Below are positions 24,732 through 31,713 of a stretch of 45,770 nt of DNA, one piece after another (within the stretch, counting starts at the first letter, position 1; each line of letters starts with the position of its first letter). A model generated the notes under the pieces. It was not told the DNA's origin and searched no databases. It saw only the letters and a list, made by a program, of their open reading frames with translations. Source of the stretch: Bacillota bacterium (GTDB taxonomy: Bacteria; Bacillota; Clostridia; Lachnospirales; Lachnospiraceae); assembly GCA_023411225.1 (NCBI GenBank), contig JAEYPA010000059.1, positions 1 through 45,770 of the forward strand. The letters are read 5' to 3'. Position numbers and translations under genes: made by a program.

Positions 24732-26123
24732 TTGGATGCTGGACTTTCTGAAAATGACTTAACGGAAGAAATAAAAAAAATAAGTTATGGGAGGACATTA
24801 AGTCCTAATCAAAAAAAACTTTTTGAGAAAATAGAAAGTATATATGACTTTGATGATGGTCAAGAATGTTGGGTTGAAAATCCTGGAGGAATTCCTCAAA
24901 ATGTGTTAAGTAAATTGCCTAAGTATCTACTGATACCTGCACAGGATAGTGAAACGGAAATCTCTTCACAGAAAGGAACTCTACAGAGGACTTTAAATGA
25001 ACTATTTAATGAAGTATGTGAAAAATCAGATAATTATAAACTTGCACAAGAGTATTTGAATAAGCTAGCTAAAGAATTGGATCCTTTTGATGAAAAAACT
25101 GAAGTATCAAAAATGATAGGAGAATTAAATAGTATTATATCAGAAGTGTTTCCACACACAGGAATAAGTGCAGCAACAAATTTAAATGATGCTAAAGTAA
25201 TAAATCCTAAATTTGATATTCAGATGACCAGTAATGTAGCCACTCCTTCGAATTTGCAAGGTACTGGATTGATTCGTTCTACTGTATTTGCATTATTACG
25301 TTATAAAGCATTAAGGGATAATAAAAAAGATACTATACAGAATCGACAGTTGATAATTGGTTTTGAGGAACCAGAAATTTATTTGCATCCAAATGCAGCA
25401 AATAAGATGCGAGATACTATTTATAGTCTAGCTGAAACAGGAAACAATCAGATTGTTTGTACTACGCATTCACCATATATGATAGACTTGAGCAAAAAAC
25501 CAAAGCAAATATTGAATAGTTTGTCTCTATTAAAATCAGAAATAGAGGAATGTGAAGTATTAACTGTAGCTAGTATACCATTTAATATTACTAAAGAGTT
25601 TCTAGAACTGCAGGAAGATGAAAAAGATTATATTAAGATGCTCTTGAGAGTAGAAGATGCTATTTCTAAATGCTTTTTTGTAAAAAAAGTATTGATTGTT
25701 GAAGGAGATACTGAACAAGTTGTTTTGTCAGAAACAATTAGCATGTTACCTAGTGAGATTCAGAATGAAATAGTGTCAGAATGGTATATCTTAAGGGCTA
25801 GAGGAAAGGCTGCGATCATCCCATTGATTAAATACTTAAAGTCAATGCATATAGATATTTACGTAATGCATGATAAAGATGAGGATACTCCGGGTGCAGT
25901 CATTTTTAACGAACCAATAAGATGTGCTTTAGGTTATGATAGTCATTTATTTGTATTGAGAAATTGCATTGAAGATGTGCTGGGATATCCAGCACCAACA
26001 ACCAACAAACCATATAAAGCATATTGTTATATTAAGGATAATTGGAGTGAATGGAAAGATATAACCGATGAATGGAAGTTAATTATTGAAGCAATATTTA
26101 ATAATGGTAATGCATTTGAGTAA
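24732..26123 (+). CDS. OLD-family ATPase/nuclease, C-terminal part with TOPRIM domain
   Basis: About 463 residues, in the -1 frame relative to the N-terminal part, with no start codon backed by a ribosome site, so it is read as a continuation. It contains the ABC signature-like region (NLQGTGLIRSTVFALL), Walker B in LIIGFEEPEIYLHPNAA, the H-loop CTTHSPYMIDL, and a TOPRIM nuclease domain with VLIVEGDTEQVVL and YVMHDKDEDTPG. Joined length is about 615-620 aa, normal for a class 1 OLD nuclease. No GajB-type helicase or AriB partner is nearby, so Gabija or PARIS is not supported. It is the only cargo of the candidate inserted segment. Confidence 0.8.
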   Translation: MDAGLSENDLTEEIKKISYGRTLSPNQKKLFEKIESIYDFDDGQECWVENPGGIPQNVLSKLPKYLLIPAQDSETEISSQKGTLQRTLNELFNEVCEKSDNYKLAQEYLNKLAKELDPFDEKTEVSKMIGELNSIISEVFPHTGISAATNLNDAKVINPKFDIQMTSNVATPSNLQGTGLIRSTVFALLRYKALRDNKKDTIQNRQLIIGFEEPEIYLHPNAANKMRDTIYSLAETGNNQIVCTTHSPYMIDLSKKPKQILNSLSLLKSEIEECEVLTVASIPFNITKEFLELQEDEKDYIKMLLRVEDAISKCFFVKKVLIVEGDTEQVVLSETISMLPSEIQNEIVSEWYILRARGKAAIIPLIKYLKSMHIDIYVMHDKDEDTPGAVIFNEPIRCALGYDSHLFVLRNCIEDVLGYPAPTTNKPYKAYCYIKDNWSEWKDITDEWKLIIEAIFNNGNAFE

Positions 26124-26181
26124 CAAAATAATTAAGTACATAGTAGCAATTAAATGCAGTTAGATGTAGGTTATTCATGCA

Positions 26182-26266
26182 TTACTCCTACAAGTAGCCC
26201 TAAAAAGCCCTAAAAACAAGGCTTTTCAGCCTCCATCCAGGAAGCAGCTGAACAGGGGAAATTCTA
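26182..26266 (+). pseudogene. Right end of the segment: iteron unit, short terminator, orphan GGGtGRT 3' end
   Basis: A single TTACTCCTACA (26182-26192) is followed by a tandem GCCCTAAAAA pair (26197-26216), whose AAAAGCC/GGCTTTT arms could terminate the OLD-gene transcript. Then 26234-26266 reads SIQEAAEQGKF and a stop, an orphan copy of the GGGtGRT C-terminus with 19 identical bases followed by diverged sequence. It has no upstream coding part and cannot be expressed as a protein. Confidence 0.65.
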
Positions 26267-26299
26267 AGACATACAACCAAATAAGCACTATAGATTACC

Positions 26300-26342
26300 A
26301 AGACACGTCATTTTGTTGTAAACTCTGTGACGTGTCTTTTCT
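26300..26342 (+). terminator. Strong terminator, probably the original one of the GGGtGRT operon
   Basis: Arms AAGACACGTCA (26300-26310) and TGACGTGTCTT (26328-26338), perfect 11-bp stem ending in a T-run. It lies 34 bases after the orphan GGGtGRT 3' end, the distance expected of that gene's own terminator. Confidence 0.8.
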
Positions 26343-26350
26343 ATTGCTCT

Positions 26351-26375
26351 AAAAAGAGGTTGCCGCAACAACCCC
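26351..26375 (-). terminator. Terminator of amtB-glnK
   Basis: On the minus strand GGGGTTG, a six-base loop and CAACCTC pair with one wobble and are followed by five Ts. It lies about 50 bases after the glnK stop. Confidence 0.6.
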
Positions 26376-26423
26376 GTCAAAATTATATTATTCAAATGTA
26401 TATAATAAAGAGTATGGCTTTGA

Positions 26424-26786
26424 TTAATCATCGGTTTCTTCGTGATAAATTGCATCTGGTCCGGTCTGACCGGTTCTGATACGAACCGTATTTTTTAGGT
26501 CATATACAAATATTTTACCATCACCTTGATTTCCAGTTAAAGCAGCTTGACGAATTGCATTTACTGTTCGATCAATCCATTTTTCCTCAGGGACTACAAT
26601 TTCAAACTTAATCTTTGGAAGCATGTTAACATCTACCTTCGTTCCTCTTACAACTCCGGTATAACCCTTTTGAACACCACAACCCATTACCTGGTATACG
26701 GTTATACCATGCACACCTACATCATTTAACGCTGCTTTCACATCTTCATATTTTTCTTCTCTTACAATTGCTTCTATTTTAAACAT
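26424..26786 (-). CDS. glnK: PII nitrogen-regulatory protein (GlnK/GlnB)
   Basis: A 120-aa PII trimer protein that senses ATP/ADP and 2-oxoglutarate and typically plugs the ammonium channel AmtB. MFKIEAIVREEKYEDVKAAL starts the protein and TGNQGDGKIFVYDL is the signature near the C-terminus. In the T-loop the usual RGAEYxVDF reads RGTKVDVNM, so residue 51, the uridylylated tyrosine of proteobacterial PII, is valine. Control by uridylylation is therefore ruled out for this protein; ligand-driven control is expected. It lies 46 bases downstream of amtB on the same strand and is the expected partner. Confidence 0.95.
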   Translation of the reverse strand: MFKIEAIVREEKYEDVKAALNDVGVHGITVYQVMGCGVQKGYTGVVRGTKVDVNMLPKIKFEIVVPEEKWIDRTVNAIRQAALTGNQGDGKIFVYDLKNTVRIRTGQTGPDAIYHEETDD

Positions 26787-26832
26787 TGTTATCGACTCCT
26801 TTTTAATTGACGAATATTATATTATTCAGTGA

Positions 26833-28077
26833 TTAGTCTAAACCGTTAAATGCCGGGTATGCATTTTCTCCATGTTGTGATAAATCAAGACCGATTTTCT
26901 CTTCTTCAGAGGTTACTCTGAGCGGTACGAATAACTTCACAACGTAAGCACAGATTACGGTACCAACTACAGCTACTCCGATTGTAATGAGAATACTGAT
27001 TACCTGAGCAAGGAATAAGTGATAATCACCAAATGCCAAACCATCCCATTTGGCTACACTATTAATAGAAGACTTAGTAAATACACCTGTCATTAAAGCG
27101 CCCCAGATACCACCAATGCCATGGCATCCAAAAGCATCCAATGCATCATCATATCCAAAACGTTTTTTCACAACTGACATTGCGAAGTAGGAGATTGGAC
27201 TTACGGTAATGCCGATTATAATTGCTGCCCAGATTGGAACAAAGCCTGCAGCAGGTGTAATTGAAACCAAACCTAAAACAGCACCCGTAATAGCACCAAC
27301 AACAGTTGGTTTTCCATTTTTACAATAATCAATGGCCATCCAGGATAGCATTGCACATGCTGCGGAAGTATTTGTTGTCATAAATGCATGAACTGCCAAT
27401 CCATTAGCAGAAAGAGCACTACCTGCATTAAATCCGAACCATCCAAACCAAAGAATTGCACCACCTAAAACAATGAAAGGAATATTGTGTGTACGATAAG
27501 AAACTTTTTTGTAACCATGTCTGCTACCAATGATTATGGATAATACTAAACCACTGACACCGGAGCTGATATGAACAACATTACCCCCTGCAAAGTCTAC
27601 AGAACCGATGACACTTCCCAAAAAGCCGCCTTGGCCCCAAACCATATGAGCCATAGGGTAATAAACAAGGAATGACCATAATGCGATAAAAATGAATAAT
27701 GCTTTAAAATTCATACGCCCTGCTACTGAGCCAGTAATTAAAGCTGGTGTAATAATTGCAAACATCATTTGGAACATTGCGAATGCAAGATGAGGCACTG
27801 TCGATGAGTAAGGACCTGCAGCGTCAGATGCAACGCCATTTAAACCAATAAAATTAAAGCTGCCGATAATACCACCAACACCATCACCAAAACTTAAGGA
27901 ATAACCAAAAAGAACCCATAATATCGATGCCAGACCCATTATAAATAAGGATGACATCATGGTATTAAGTACATTTTTTCTTCTTTCTAAGCCACCGTAA
28001 AAAAATGCCAATCCTGGTGTCATAAATAATACAAGTGCTGAAGAAACCAGCATAAAAGCAATATCTCCTGAATTCAT
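26833..28077 (-). CDS. amtB: Ammonium transporter
   Basis: A 414-aa channel of the Amt/Rh family with about eleven transmembrane segments. It begins MNSGDIAFMLVSSALVLFM without a long signal sequence. Hallmarks: GLAFFYGGLERRKN, the pore region around VVHISSGVSGLV with the first twin histidine, and GCHGIGGIWGALMTG with the second. It imports ammonium, gated by the cotranscribed GlnK. I chose the ATG at 28077 because AAGGAGG precedes it; a 15-base direct repeat (28073-28087 and 28091-28105) creates two further in-frame ATG codons upstream. Expression is likely controlled by the terminators in its long leader. Confidence 0.95.
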   Translation of the reverse strand: MNSGDIAFMLVSSALVLFMTPGLAFFYGGLERRKNVLNTMMSSLFIMGLASILWVLFGYSLSFGDGVGGIIGSFNFIGLNGVASDAAGPYSSTVPHLAFAMFQMMFAIITPALITGSVAGRMNFKALFIFIALWSFLVYYPMAHMVWGQGGFLGSVIGSVDFAGGNVVHISSGVSGLVLSIIIGSRHGYKKVSYRTHNIPFIVLGGAILWFGWFGFNAGSALSANGLAVHAFMTTNTSAACAMLSWMAIDYCKNGKPTVVGAITGAVLGLVSITPAAGFVPIWAAIIIGITVSPISYFAMSVVKKRFGYDDALDAFGCHGIGGIWGALMTGVFTKSSINSVAKWDGLAFGDYHLFLAQVISILITIGVAVVGTVICAYVVKLFVPLRVTSEEEKIGLDLSQHGENAYPAFNGLD

Positions 28078-28179
28078 AATCAAATCCTCCTTCATAATCA
28101 AATCCCAATACAACTAAGATTCCTGTTTTTTGGAATCCTTTTTCATTACTAGGAAATTGCTCTGCACTTCCTTTCGTAT

Positions 28180-28228
28180 AAAAAAAGTGCCTAGGATGTA
28201 CGTCTACACCCTGAGACACCTTTGTCTC
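28180..28228 (-). promoter_or_regulatory. amtB leader module 2: hexaloop hairpin overlapping a terminator
   Basis: On the minus strand GAGAC-AAAGGT-GTCTC (28228-28213) forms a hairpin with a six-base loop having A at position 1 and G at 4. Its 3' arm lies within the 5' side of a second hairpin, AGGGTGTA-GACG-TACATCCT with outer GTG/CAC, followed by seven Ts. The two structures exclude each other, as in ANTAR-protein antitermination leaders. Confidence 0.5.
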
Positions 28229-28377
28229 TGATGAATGCCTTTTGTTTAATAAAGCCTAATACCTTGTCACAATTAAAGTAGCTACTTTTAAAGTGTTTAT
28301 TTCCTTTACAGTAAATCAATATAGGTGCATAATCCTAAGATCAGATGAATCAGCAAGCTGGTTCATTTGTTATAAAT

Positions 28378-28433
28378 AAAAAAGACGATTTGCGTATGTT
28401 AATTACTAACCTGCAAATCGTCATTGATTCTGC
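28378..28433 (-). promoter_or_regulatory. amtB leader module 1: hexaloop hairpin overlapping a terminator
   Basis: The minus-strand terminator is GACGATTTGC (28422-28413) with GCAAATCGTC (28393-28384) and six Ts. Overlapping its 5' arm, GCAGAATC-AATGAC-GATTTGC (28433-28413) makes a seven-pair stem with one bulged G and a six-base loop with A1 and G4. Only one of the two can form. A short ACCT/AGGT stem with a seven-base loop precedes it near the transcription start and might be the companion P1 hairpin, though its loop is not canonical. Confidence 0.55.
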
Positions 28434-28461
28434 TAAATTATGGGACCTATTACCGAGGTTC

Positions 28462-28490
28462 ATTGTACATAGAAATTTGCTTAGTGTCAA
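28462..28490 (-). promoter_or_regulatory. Promoter of amtB-glnK
   Basis: On the minus strand, TTGACA (28490-28485), a 17-base spacer and TACAAT (28467-28462). Transcription would start near 28455, giving a leader of about 380 bases that includes both terminator modules. The plus-strand interval to the next gene (28491-28688) shows nothing else recognisable. Confidence 0.75.
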
Positions 28491-28688
28491 TAGTTATTTA
28501 TCATAATATTTTCATTTGAAAATTGAACTCTCTGGTAATTCTAGTTTACTAGATTATGCTAATAATATATACTATAGAGGATAGGAGTTAGTACTAGCTC
28601 TTCTCTCTTAATCATTTGTTGATATAAGGGAAATTACAGAATACAAGAATTGATGTAGTATAACCTTTAATTTATGAGGGGAGAAAAT

Positions 28689-28832
28689 ATGAAAAATAAT
28701 ATGACAGGTATTGCTGTTTTACTTTTTGCAATTTTGTTGCAACTTTCATCAACAGGAATGGAACCATTTACACTAGGCATTGGATTACTTGGGTTAATTA
28801 TTACTATTTTAGGCAGTGTAAAGTCAGAATAA
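28689..28832 (+). CDS. Small 47-aa membrane protein, unknown
   Basis: A short frame, MKNNMTGIAVLLFAILLQL followed by a second hydrophobic stretch (FTLGIGLLGLIITILG) and a charged end VKSE. It has a GAGGGGAG ribosome site five bases before the ATG, and the two predicted membrane spans are continuous with no internal stop, which support a real gene. I do not recognise the family. It stands alone between the divergent amtB promoter and the DUF1292 gene. The following 194 bases contain no supported gene. Confidence 0.6.
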   Translation: MKNNMTGIAVLLFAILLQLSSTGMEPFTLGIGLLGLIITILGSVKSE

Positions 28833-29026
28833 CAATATCAATTATCAACTTTTTGATGTGTCTTTTTTGAGTGACAACAATAATTGCACGAATCCATTTG
28901 AACCTGTAGATATTTCGAAGGTGGAGGTCTGGCTTGGAATACTTGTATTGAAGTGGAAACAACAATATGATAGAATAGCTTGTGAACAAGTTATTTTTGA
29001 TAAAATAAATAAAATGGAGAACAATA

Positions 29027-29272
29027 ATGGAAGAATATGATATTATCAGTATCCCAATTTCTGATGGAACAGAAAGAGATTTCGCAATCATGAATGTCTT
29101 TGAAGTTGAGGGAAAAAGCTATGTTGCTGTATCACTGATAGACGGTGACGAGCTTAATGATGGAGTGTACATTTACCGTTATACGGATGCTGAAGATGGT
29201 GATATGATTGTACAGACGATTACATCAGAAGCGGAATATAAACGAGTAGTAAAAGAATATGAGAATATGTAA
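29027..29272 (+). CDS. DUF1292 family protein
   Basis: An 81-aa acidic cytosolic protein. The pattern EGKSYVAVSLIDG followed by DGVYIYRYTDAEDGDMIVQTI and a C-terminal SEAEYKRVVKEYE is typical of DUF1292 proteins, small Firmicutes proteins of unknown function. AATGGAGAACAATA precedes the ATG. It is followed by its own terminator and is not obviously linked to its neighbours. Confidence 0.75.
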   Translation: MEEYDIISIPISDGTERDFAIMNVFEVEGKSYVAVSLIDGDELNDGVYIYRYTDAEDGDMIVQTITSEAEYKRVVKEYENM

Positions 29273-29286
29273 TGACTTTATTGGGT

Positions 29287-29326
29287 AAAAGGGTATAACC
29301 GGAGATAATCTGGTGGTACCTTTTTT
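29287..29326 (+). terminator. Terminator after the DUF1292 gene
   Basis: AAAAGGGTATAACC and GGTGGTACCTTTTTT form an imperfect stem with bulges, ending in a six-T run. Confidence 0.6.
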
Positions 29327-29496
29327 ATTTGGCCACTTGTGTGGCTCAACCCAGGCGAAGAGTTTTGCAAGCACAACTCTTTGTTCTTAATCAGAAAAGT
29401 CACATAAAACAATGCGATATTGTGATATATAACCGAAACATAGAAAAACAAACCAAACATCAGACTGAATCGGAATATTCATTATGACTATTCGTG

Positions 29497-29525
29497 TTGA
29501 CTTTGTTTTTCTGTGGGGATATAAT
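29497..29525 (+). promoter_or_regulatory. Promoter of the parA-like operon
   Basis: TTGACT (29497-29502), 17 bases, TATAAT (29520-29525). The context GTGTTGACTTT...TATAATGAA is nearly the same as in the microcompartment promoter at 30761-30789. The region 29327-29490 before it holds a small inverted repeat (AAGAGTT/AACTCTT) and no supported gene. Confidence 0.8.
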
Positions 29526-29576
29526 GAATGCATAAAACCAATGCTAGGATACTAAGGATTTTAGGAGATGTAACAT

Positions 29577-30380
29577 ATGGGGAATCAAAGTAATACATCT
29601 GTTATCTGTTTCACAAATAATAAAGGTGGCAGTGGTAAATCAACTTCATGTGCTAATTTAGGCTACGAGTTATCTCTGGTGGGAAAAAAGGTATTGCTTA
29701 TCGATGGAGACATGCAGTTGAATCTTTCTCTGACACTGTTCCCGGAGGATACAGTTTTGCAGATGGCAGGGAGTGGAAAGACACTTTTTGATGCAATCTG
29801 TAAAAAAGATGATCTAAAAAAATACATAGTTGCTTCACCTTACAACAATCTGGACCTCATTCCAAGCTCTACTCTTATGAATCAAGTGGAGTATGAGATC
29901 TTTAATAAGGTACAAAGAGAATTTATATTAAAAAAGTGTCTTAAAAATGTCTGCGAAGAAGGTATTTATGACTATATACTAATTGATGCACCGCCTACGT
30001 TGGGAATATGGGTCATTAATATTTTGTGCGCCGCAGATCATATCATTGTTCCGGTTGAAGCTTCACCATGGGGATTGTTTGGACTTGCTAATATGTTTGA
30101 TTTCCTTGGAGAAATGAAAGACATAGTAGATGCAGATGTTATGGGAGTCTTAATAACCAAAGTAGATGAACGAAAAAATTACTATAAACAAACGAGAAAA
30201 ATATTAGACAGCTACAGTAATTTACATATATTTCATTCATTTATCCATGTAGATGCCTCCATTGAGTGGGCACAGGATGAATCAAAGCCGGTAGCTGTTT
30301 ATAAGAAAAATACTAGAAGTAGTAATGAATATAAGCAATTAGCTAAGGAGGTTTTAGAATATGGCAGTAGGAAAAGGTAG
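29577..30380 (+). CDS. ParA/MinD-family ATPase (Soj/McdA-like)
   Basis: A 267-aa deviant Walker ATPase. The P-loop NNKGGSGKSTSCANLGYEL (residues 14-32) has the signature lysine; LLIDGDMQLNLSL is the A' motif and YDYILIDAPPTLG the B motif. ParA proteins bind DNA non-specifically in the ATP state and move or space cargo (chromosomes, plasmids, carboxysomes, other compartments) with a small partner protein. Here a 72-aa gene overlaps its 3' end, and a microcompartment operon with a matching promoter follows after 260 bases. No parS-like site or ParB gene is seen. A cargo-positioning role for the microcompartment is inference. Confidence 0.85.
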   Translation: MGNQSNTSVICFTNNKGGSGKSTSCANLGYELSLVGKKVLLIDGDMQLNLSLTLFPEDTVLQMAGSGKTLFDAICKKDDLKKYIVASPYNNLDLIPSSTLMNQVEYEIFNKVQREFILKKCLKNVCEEGIYDYILIDAPPTLGIWVINILCAADHIIVPVEASPWGLFGLANMFDFLGEMKDIVDADVMGVLITKVDERKNYYKQTRKILDSYSNLHIFHSFIHVDASIEWAQDESKPVAVYKKNTRSSNEYKQLAKEVLEYGSRKR

Positions 30381-30579
30381 CATGGAACGAGCAGCAAAGG
30401 CCATCGAGACAGATACCAAAAAGTCTTCTAAAGAGAAGAAGGTAACAAAGTCGGTAACCGTTCCATCAAAGCAGGTGATGGATAAGCTGGTAGATCAAAC
30501 TCACAGTGGAGATGAACATGACAAAAAATCAAATGCGCAGATCCGGGTAGGACAGGAAATGCCAGTTTATTATTTATAA
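30361..30579 (+). CDS. Small ParA partner candidate, 72 aa
   Basis: The gene overlaps the end of the ParA-like gene by 20 bases in another frame, with AAGGAGG upstream, so the two are translationally coupled. The protein MAVGKGSMERAAKAIETDTK continues lysine-rich and polar, with VTVPSKQVMDKLVDQTH in the middle and the hydrophobic end EMPVYYL. It appears largely disordered with a basic N-terminus. This resembles ParA-activating partners in size and charge (basic N-terminal peptide that stimulates ATPase), but it has no ParB or ribbon-helix-helix signature I can name. Confidence 0.6.
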   Translation: MAVGKGSMERAAKAIETDTKKSSKEKKVTKSVTVPSKQVMDKLVDQTHSGDEHDKKSNAQIRVGQEMPVYYL

Positions 30580-30589
30580 GAGTTATGAA

Positions 30590-30642
30590 AAAGTGTTTTT
30601 GGAAACAGATTTTATTGCATCTGTTTTCAAGAACTTTTTTTT
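30590..30642 (+). terminator. Terminator between parA pair and microcompartment operon
   Basis: Arms GGAAACAGAT (30601-30610) and ATCTGTTTTC (30619-30628), extendable outward with AAGT/ACTT, followed by eight Ts. It separates the two transcription units. Confidence 0.85.
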
Positions 30643-30691
30643 GCACATAAATCAAATGAAAACCACATTTTATAAGCTGTAAATAATGTGA

Positions 30692-30703
30692 ATAGTATAC
30701 TAT
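30692..30703. promoter_or_regulatory. Palindrome upstream of the microcompartment promoter
   Basis: ATAGTATACTAT is a perfect 12-base palindrome, followed by AGTATAG, about 58 bases before the -35 box. It might bind a regulator such as the DeoR protein of the locus; AT-rich palindromes can also arise by chance. Confidence 0.3.
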
Positions 30704-30760
30704 AGTATAGGTATAATGTAAAAATAGTCATAAACGGAATAAAAAATATGAGGATTTGTG

Positions 30761-30789
30761 TTGACTTTATGTTAGACTGGTAATATAAT
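30761..30789 (+). promoter_or_regulatory. Promoter of the microcompartment operon
   Basis: TTGACT (30761-30766), 17 bases, TATAAT (30784-30789), 52 bases before the first shell-protein ATG. No catabolite-responsive element is recognisable near it. Confidence 0.8.
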
Positions 30790-30841
30790 GAAACTATCAT
30801 AAAAGATAACTATTGATGGTTCTATTGAAACAGGAGAAGTT

Positions 30842-31195
30842 ATGGAAGAAAAACAAAGAATTATTCAAGAATTAGTTCCAGGCAAACAGATTACTCTGGC
30901 ACATATTATTGCGAATCCGGATGGTGTTCTGTATGAAAAGTTGGGGTTAAATCCAACAGTTGATTATGCAAAATCAGCGATTGGGGTCCTTACGGTCAGC
31001 CCAGCAGAAACGGCAATTATCATAGCAGATATTGCAATTAAATCGGCTGGAGTAGAACTTGGTTTCGTAGACAGATTTTCGGGCTCGGTTATACTGACTG
31101 GAACAGTGTCTGAAGTGGAAGCGGCAATTCATGCGATTATAGCTTATTCGAGAAACACTTTAGGATACACAGTTTGCGAGATAACGAAGACATGA
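30842..31195 (+). CDS. pduU: Circularly permuted shell protein, EutS/PduU type
   Basis: A 117-aa BMC-domain shell protein. RIIQELVPGKQITLAHIIANP at the N-terminus forms the beta-barrel extension of the EutS/PduU group. IGVLTVSPAETAIIIADIA and the C-terminal SGSVILTGTVSEVEAAIHAI are the permuted BMC fold, so the secondary-structure order differs from standard hexamers. These proteins form facet hexamers with a capped pore. It opens the locus, preceded by CAGGAGAAGTT. Its stop overlaps the next ATG (ATGA), coupling it to the PduV-like GTPase. Confidence 0.92.
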   Translation: MEEKQRIIQELVPGKQITLAHIIANPDGVLYEKLGLNPTVDYAKSAIGVLTVSPAETAIIIADIAIKSAGVELGFVDRFSGSVILTGTVSEVEAAIHAIIAYSRNTLGYTVCEITKT

Positions 31196-31647
31196 AAAAG
31201 ATTATACTAATGGGACGAAGTGAAGCTGGGAAAACAACACTAACCCAGGCCCTCAAAGGGGAAAGAATCACATACCAAAAGACGCAGTACATAAATCATT
31301 TCGATGTAATTATTGACACACCGGGGGAATATGCCCAGACAGGGAAACTCGGAAGGGCATTGGCTCTATATTCGTATGAAGCAGATGTTGTTGGATTGCT
31401 AGTGGCAGCCAATGAACAGTATTCATTATTTCCACCTAATATCACTTGTATGGTGAATAGAGATGTGGTGGGGATTGTAACAAAAGTTGATAGACCGGAT
31501 GCAAATCCGAAGATGGCAGAGCATTGGCTTAGACTTGCAGGTTGCAAGAAAATATTCTTTGTTAATGCGTCTACAAATGAAGGTGTCACAGATATTCTTG
31601 AGTATCTTAAAGAACCAGGAGACGTAATGCCTTGGGAAAGAACGTAA
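31192..31647 (+). CDS. pduV: EutP/PduV-type small GTPase
   Basis: A 151-aa Ras-like P-loop protein. Walker A is GRSEAGKTTLTQAL, the switch-like region IIDTPGEYAQ, and the guanine-specificity motif TKVD. Such proteins associate with the outside of microcompartments through the EutS/PduU shell protein; their biochemical role is unsettled. I chose the ATG overlapping the preceding stop (ATGA), which trims six codons from the longest frame and starts exactly at the conserved MKKIILMGRSEAGKT. Confidence 0.9.
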   Translation: MKKIILMGRSEAGKTTLTQALKGERITYQKTQYINHFDVIIDTPGEYAQTGKLGRALALYSYEADVVGLLVAANEQYSLFPPNITCMVNRDVVGIVTKVDRPDANPKMAEHWLRLAGCKKIFFVNASTNEGVTDILEYLKEPGDVMPWERT

Positions 31648-31713
31648 CATCCTAATAAGACTATTATTTTTAATAAAATAATAAATATAAAAAAAGAAAG
31701 TGAAGATGAGAAT

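Larger units (their letters stand above)
23891..26252. mobile_element. Candidate inserted segment carrying an OLD-family gene
   Basis: The segment is bounded by the duplicated GGGtGRT 3' end and has ACTCCTAC-containing sequence near both ends. It carries one split gene with lower-expression, AT-rich codon use unlike its neighbours. A strong terminator that looks native to the GGGtGRT transcript lies just beyond the right copy (26300-26342). No integrase or transposase is inside, so it would be a non-autonomous or decayed element. Boundaries are approximate. Confidence 0.5.

Noticed and set aside
24286..26123. Gabija or PARIS defence system
   Set aside because: Those need a GajB helicase or separate AriB nuclease; only a single OLD-type gene with its own TOPRIM domain is present.
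27965..28219. 84-codon minus-strand frame across the amtB start
   Set aside because: It overlaps amtB in another frame and runs through the leader terminator; its peptide has no recognisable features.
28858..29040. 60-codon frame before the DUF1292 gene
   Set aside because: Starts with GTG without a ribosome site, composition is not protein-like, and it overlaps the next gene. I could not support it.
29327..29490. Possible small gene (frame reading VWLNPGEEFCKHNSLF)
   Set aside because: Only about 23 codons with a GTG start and no ribosome site; probably chance.
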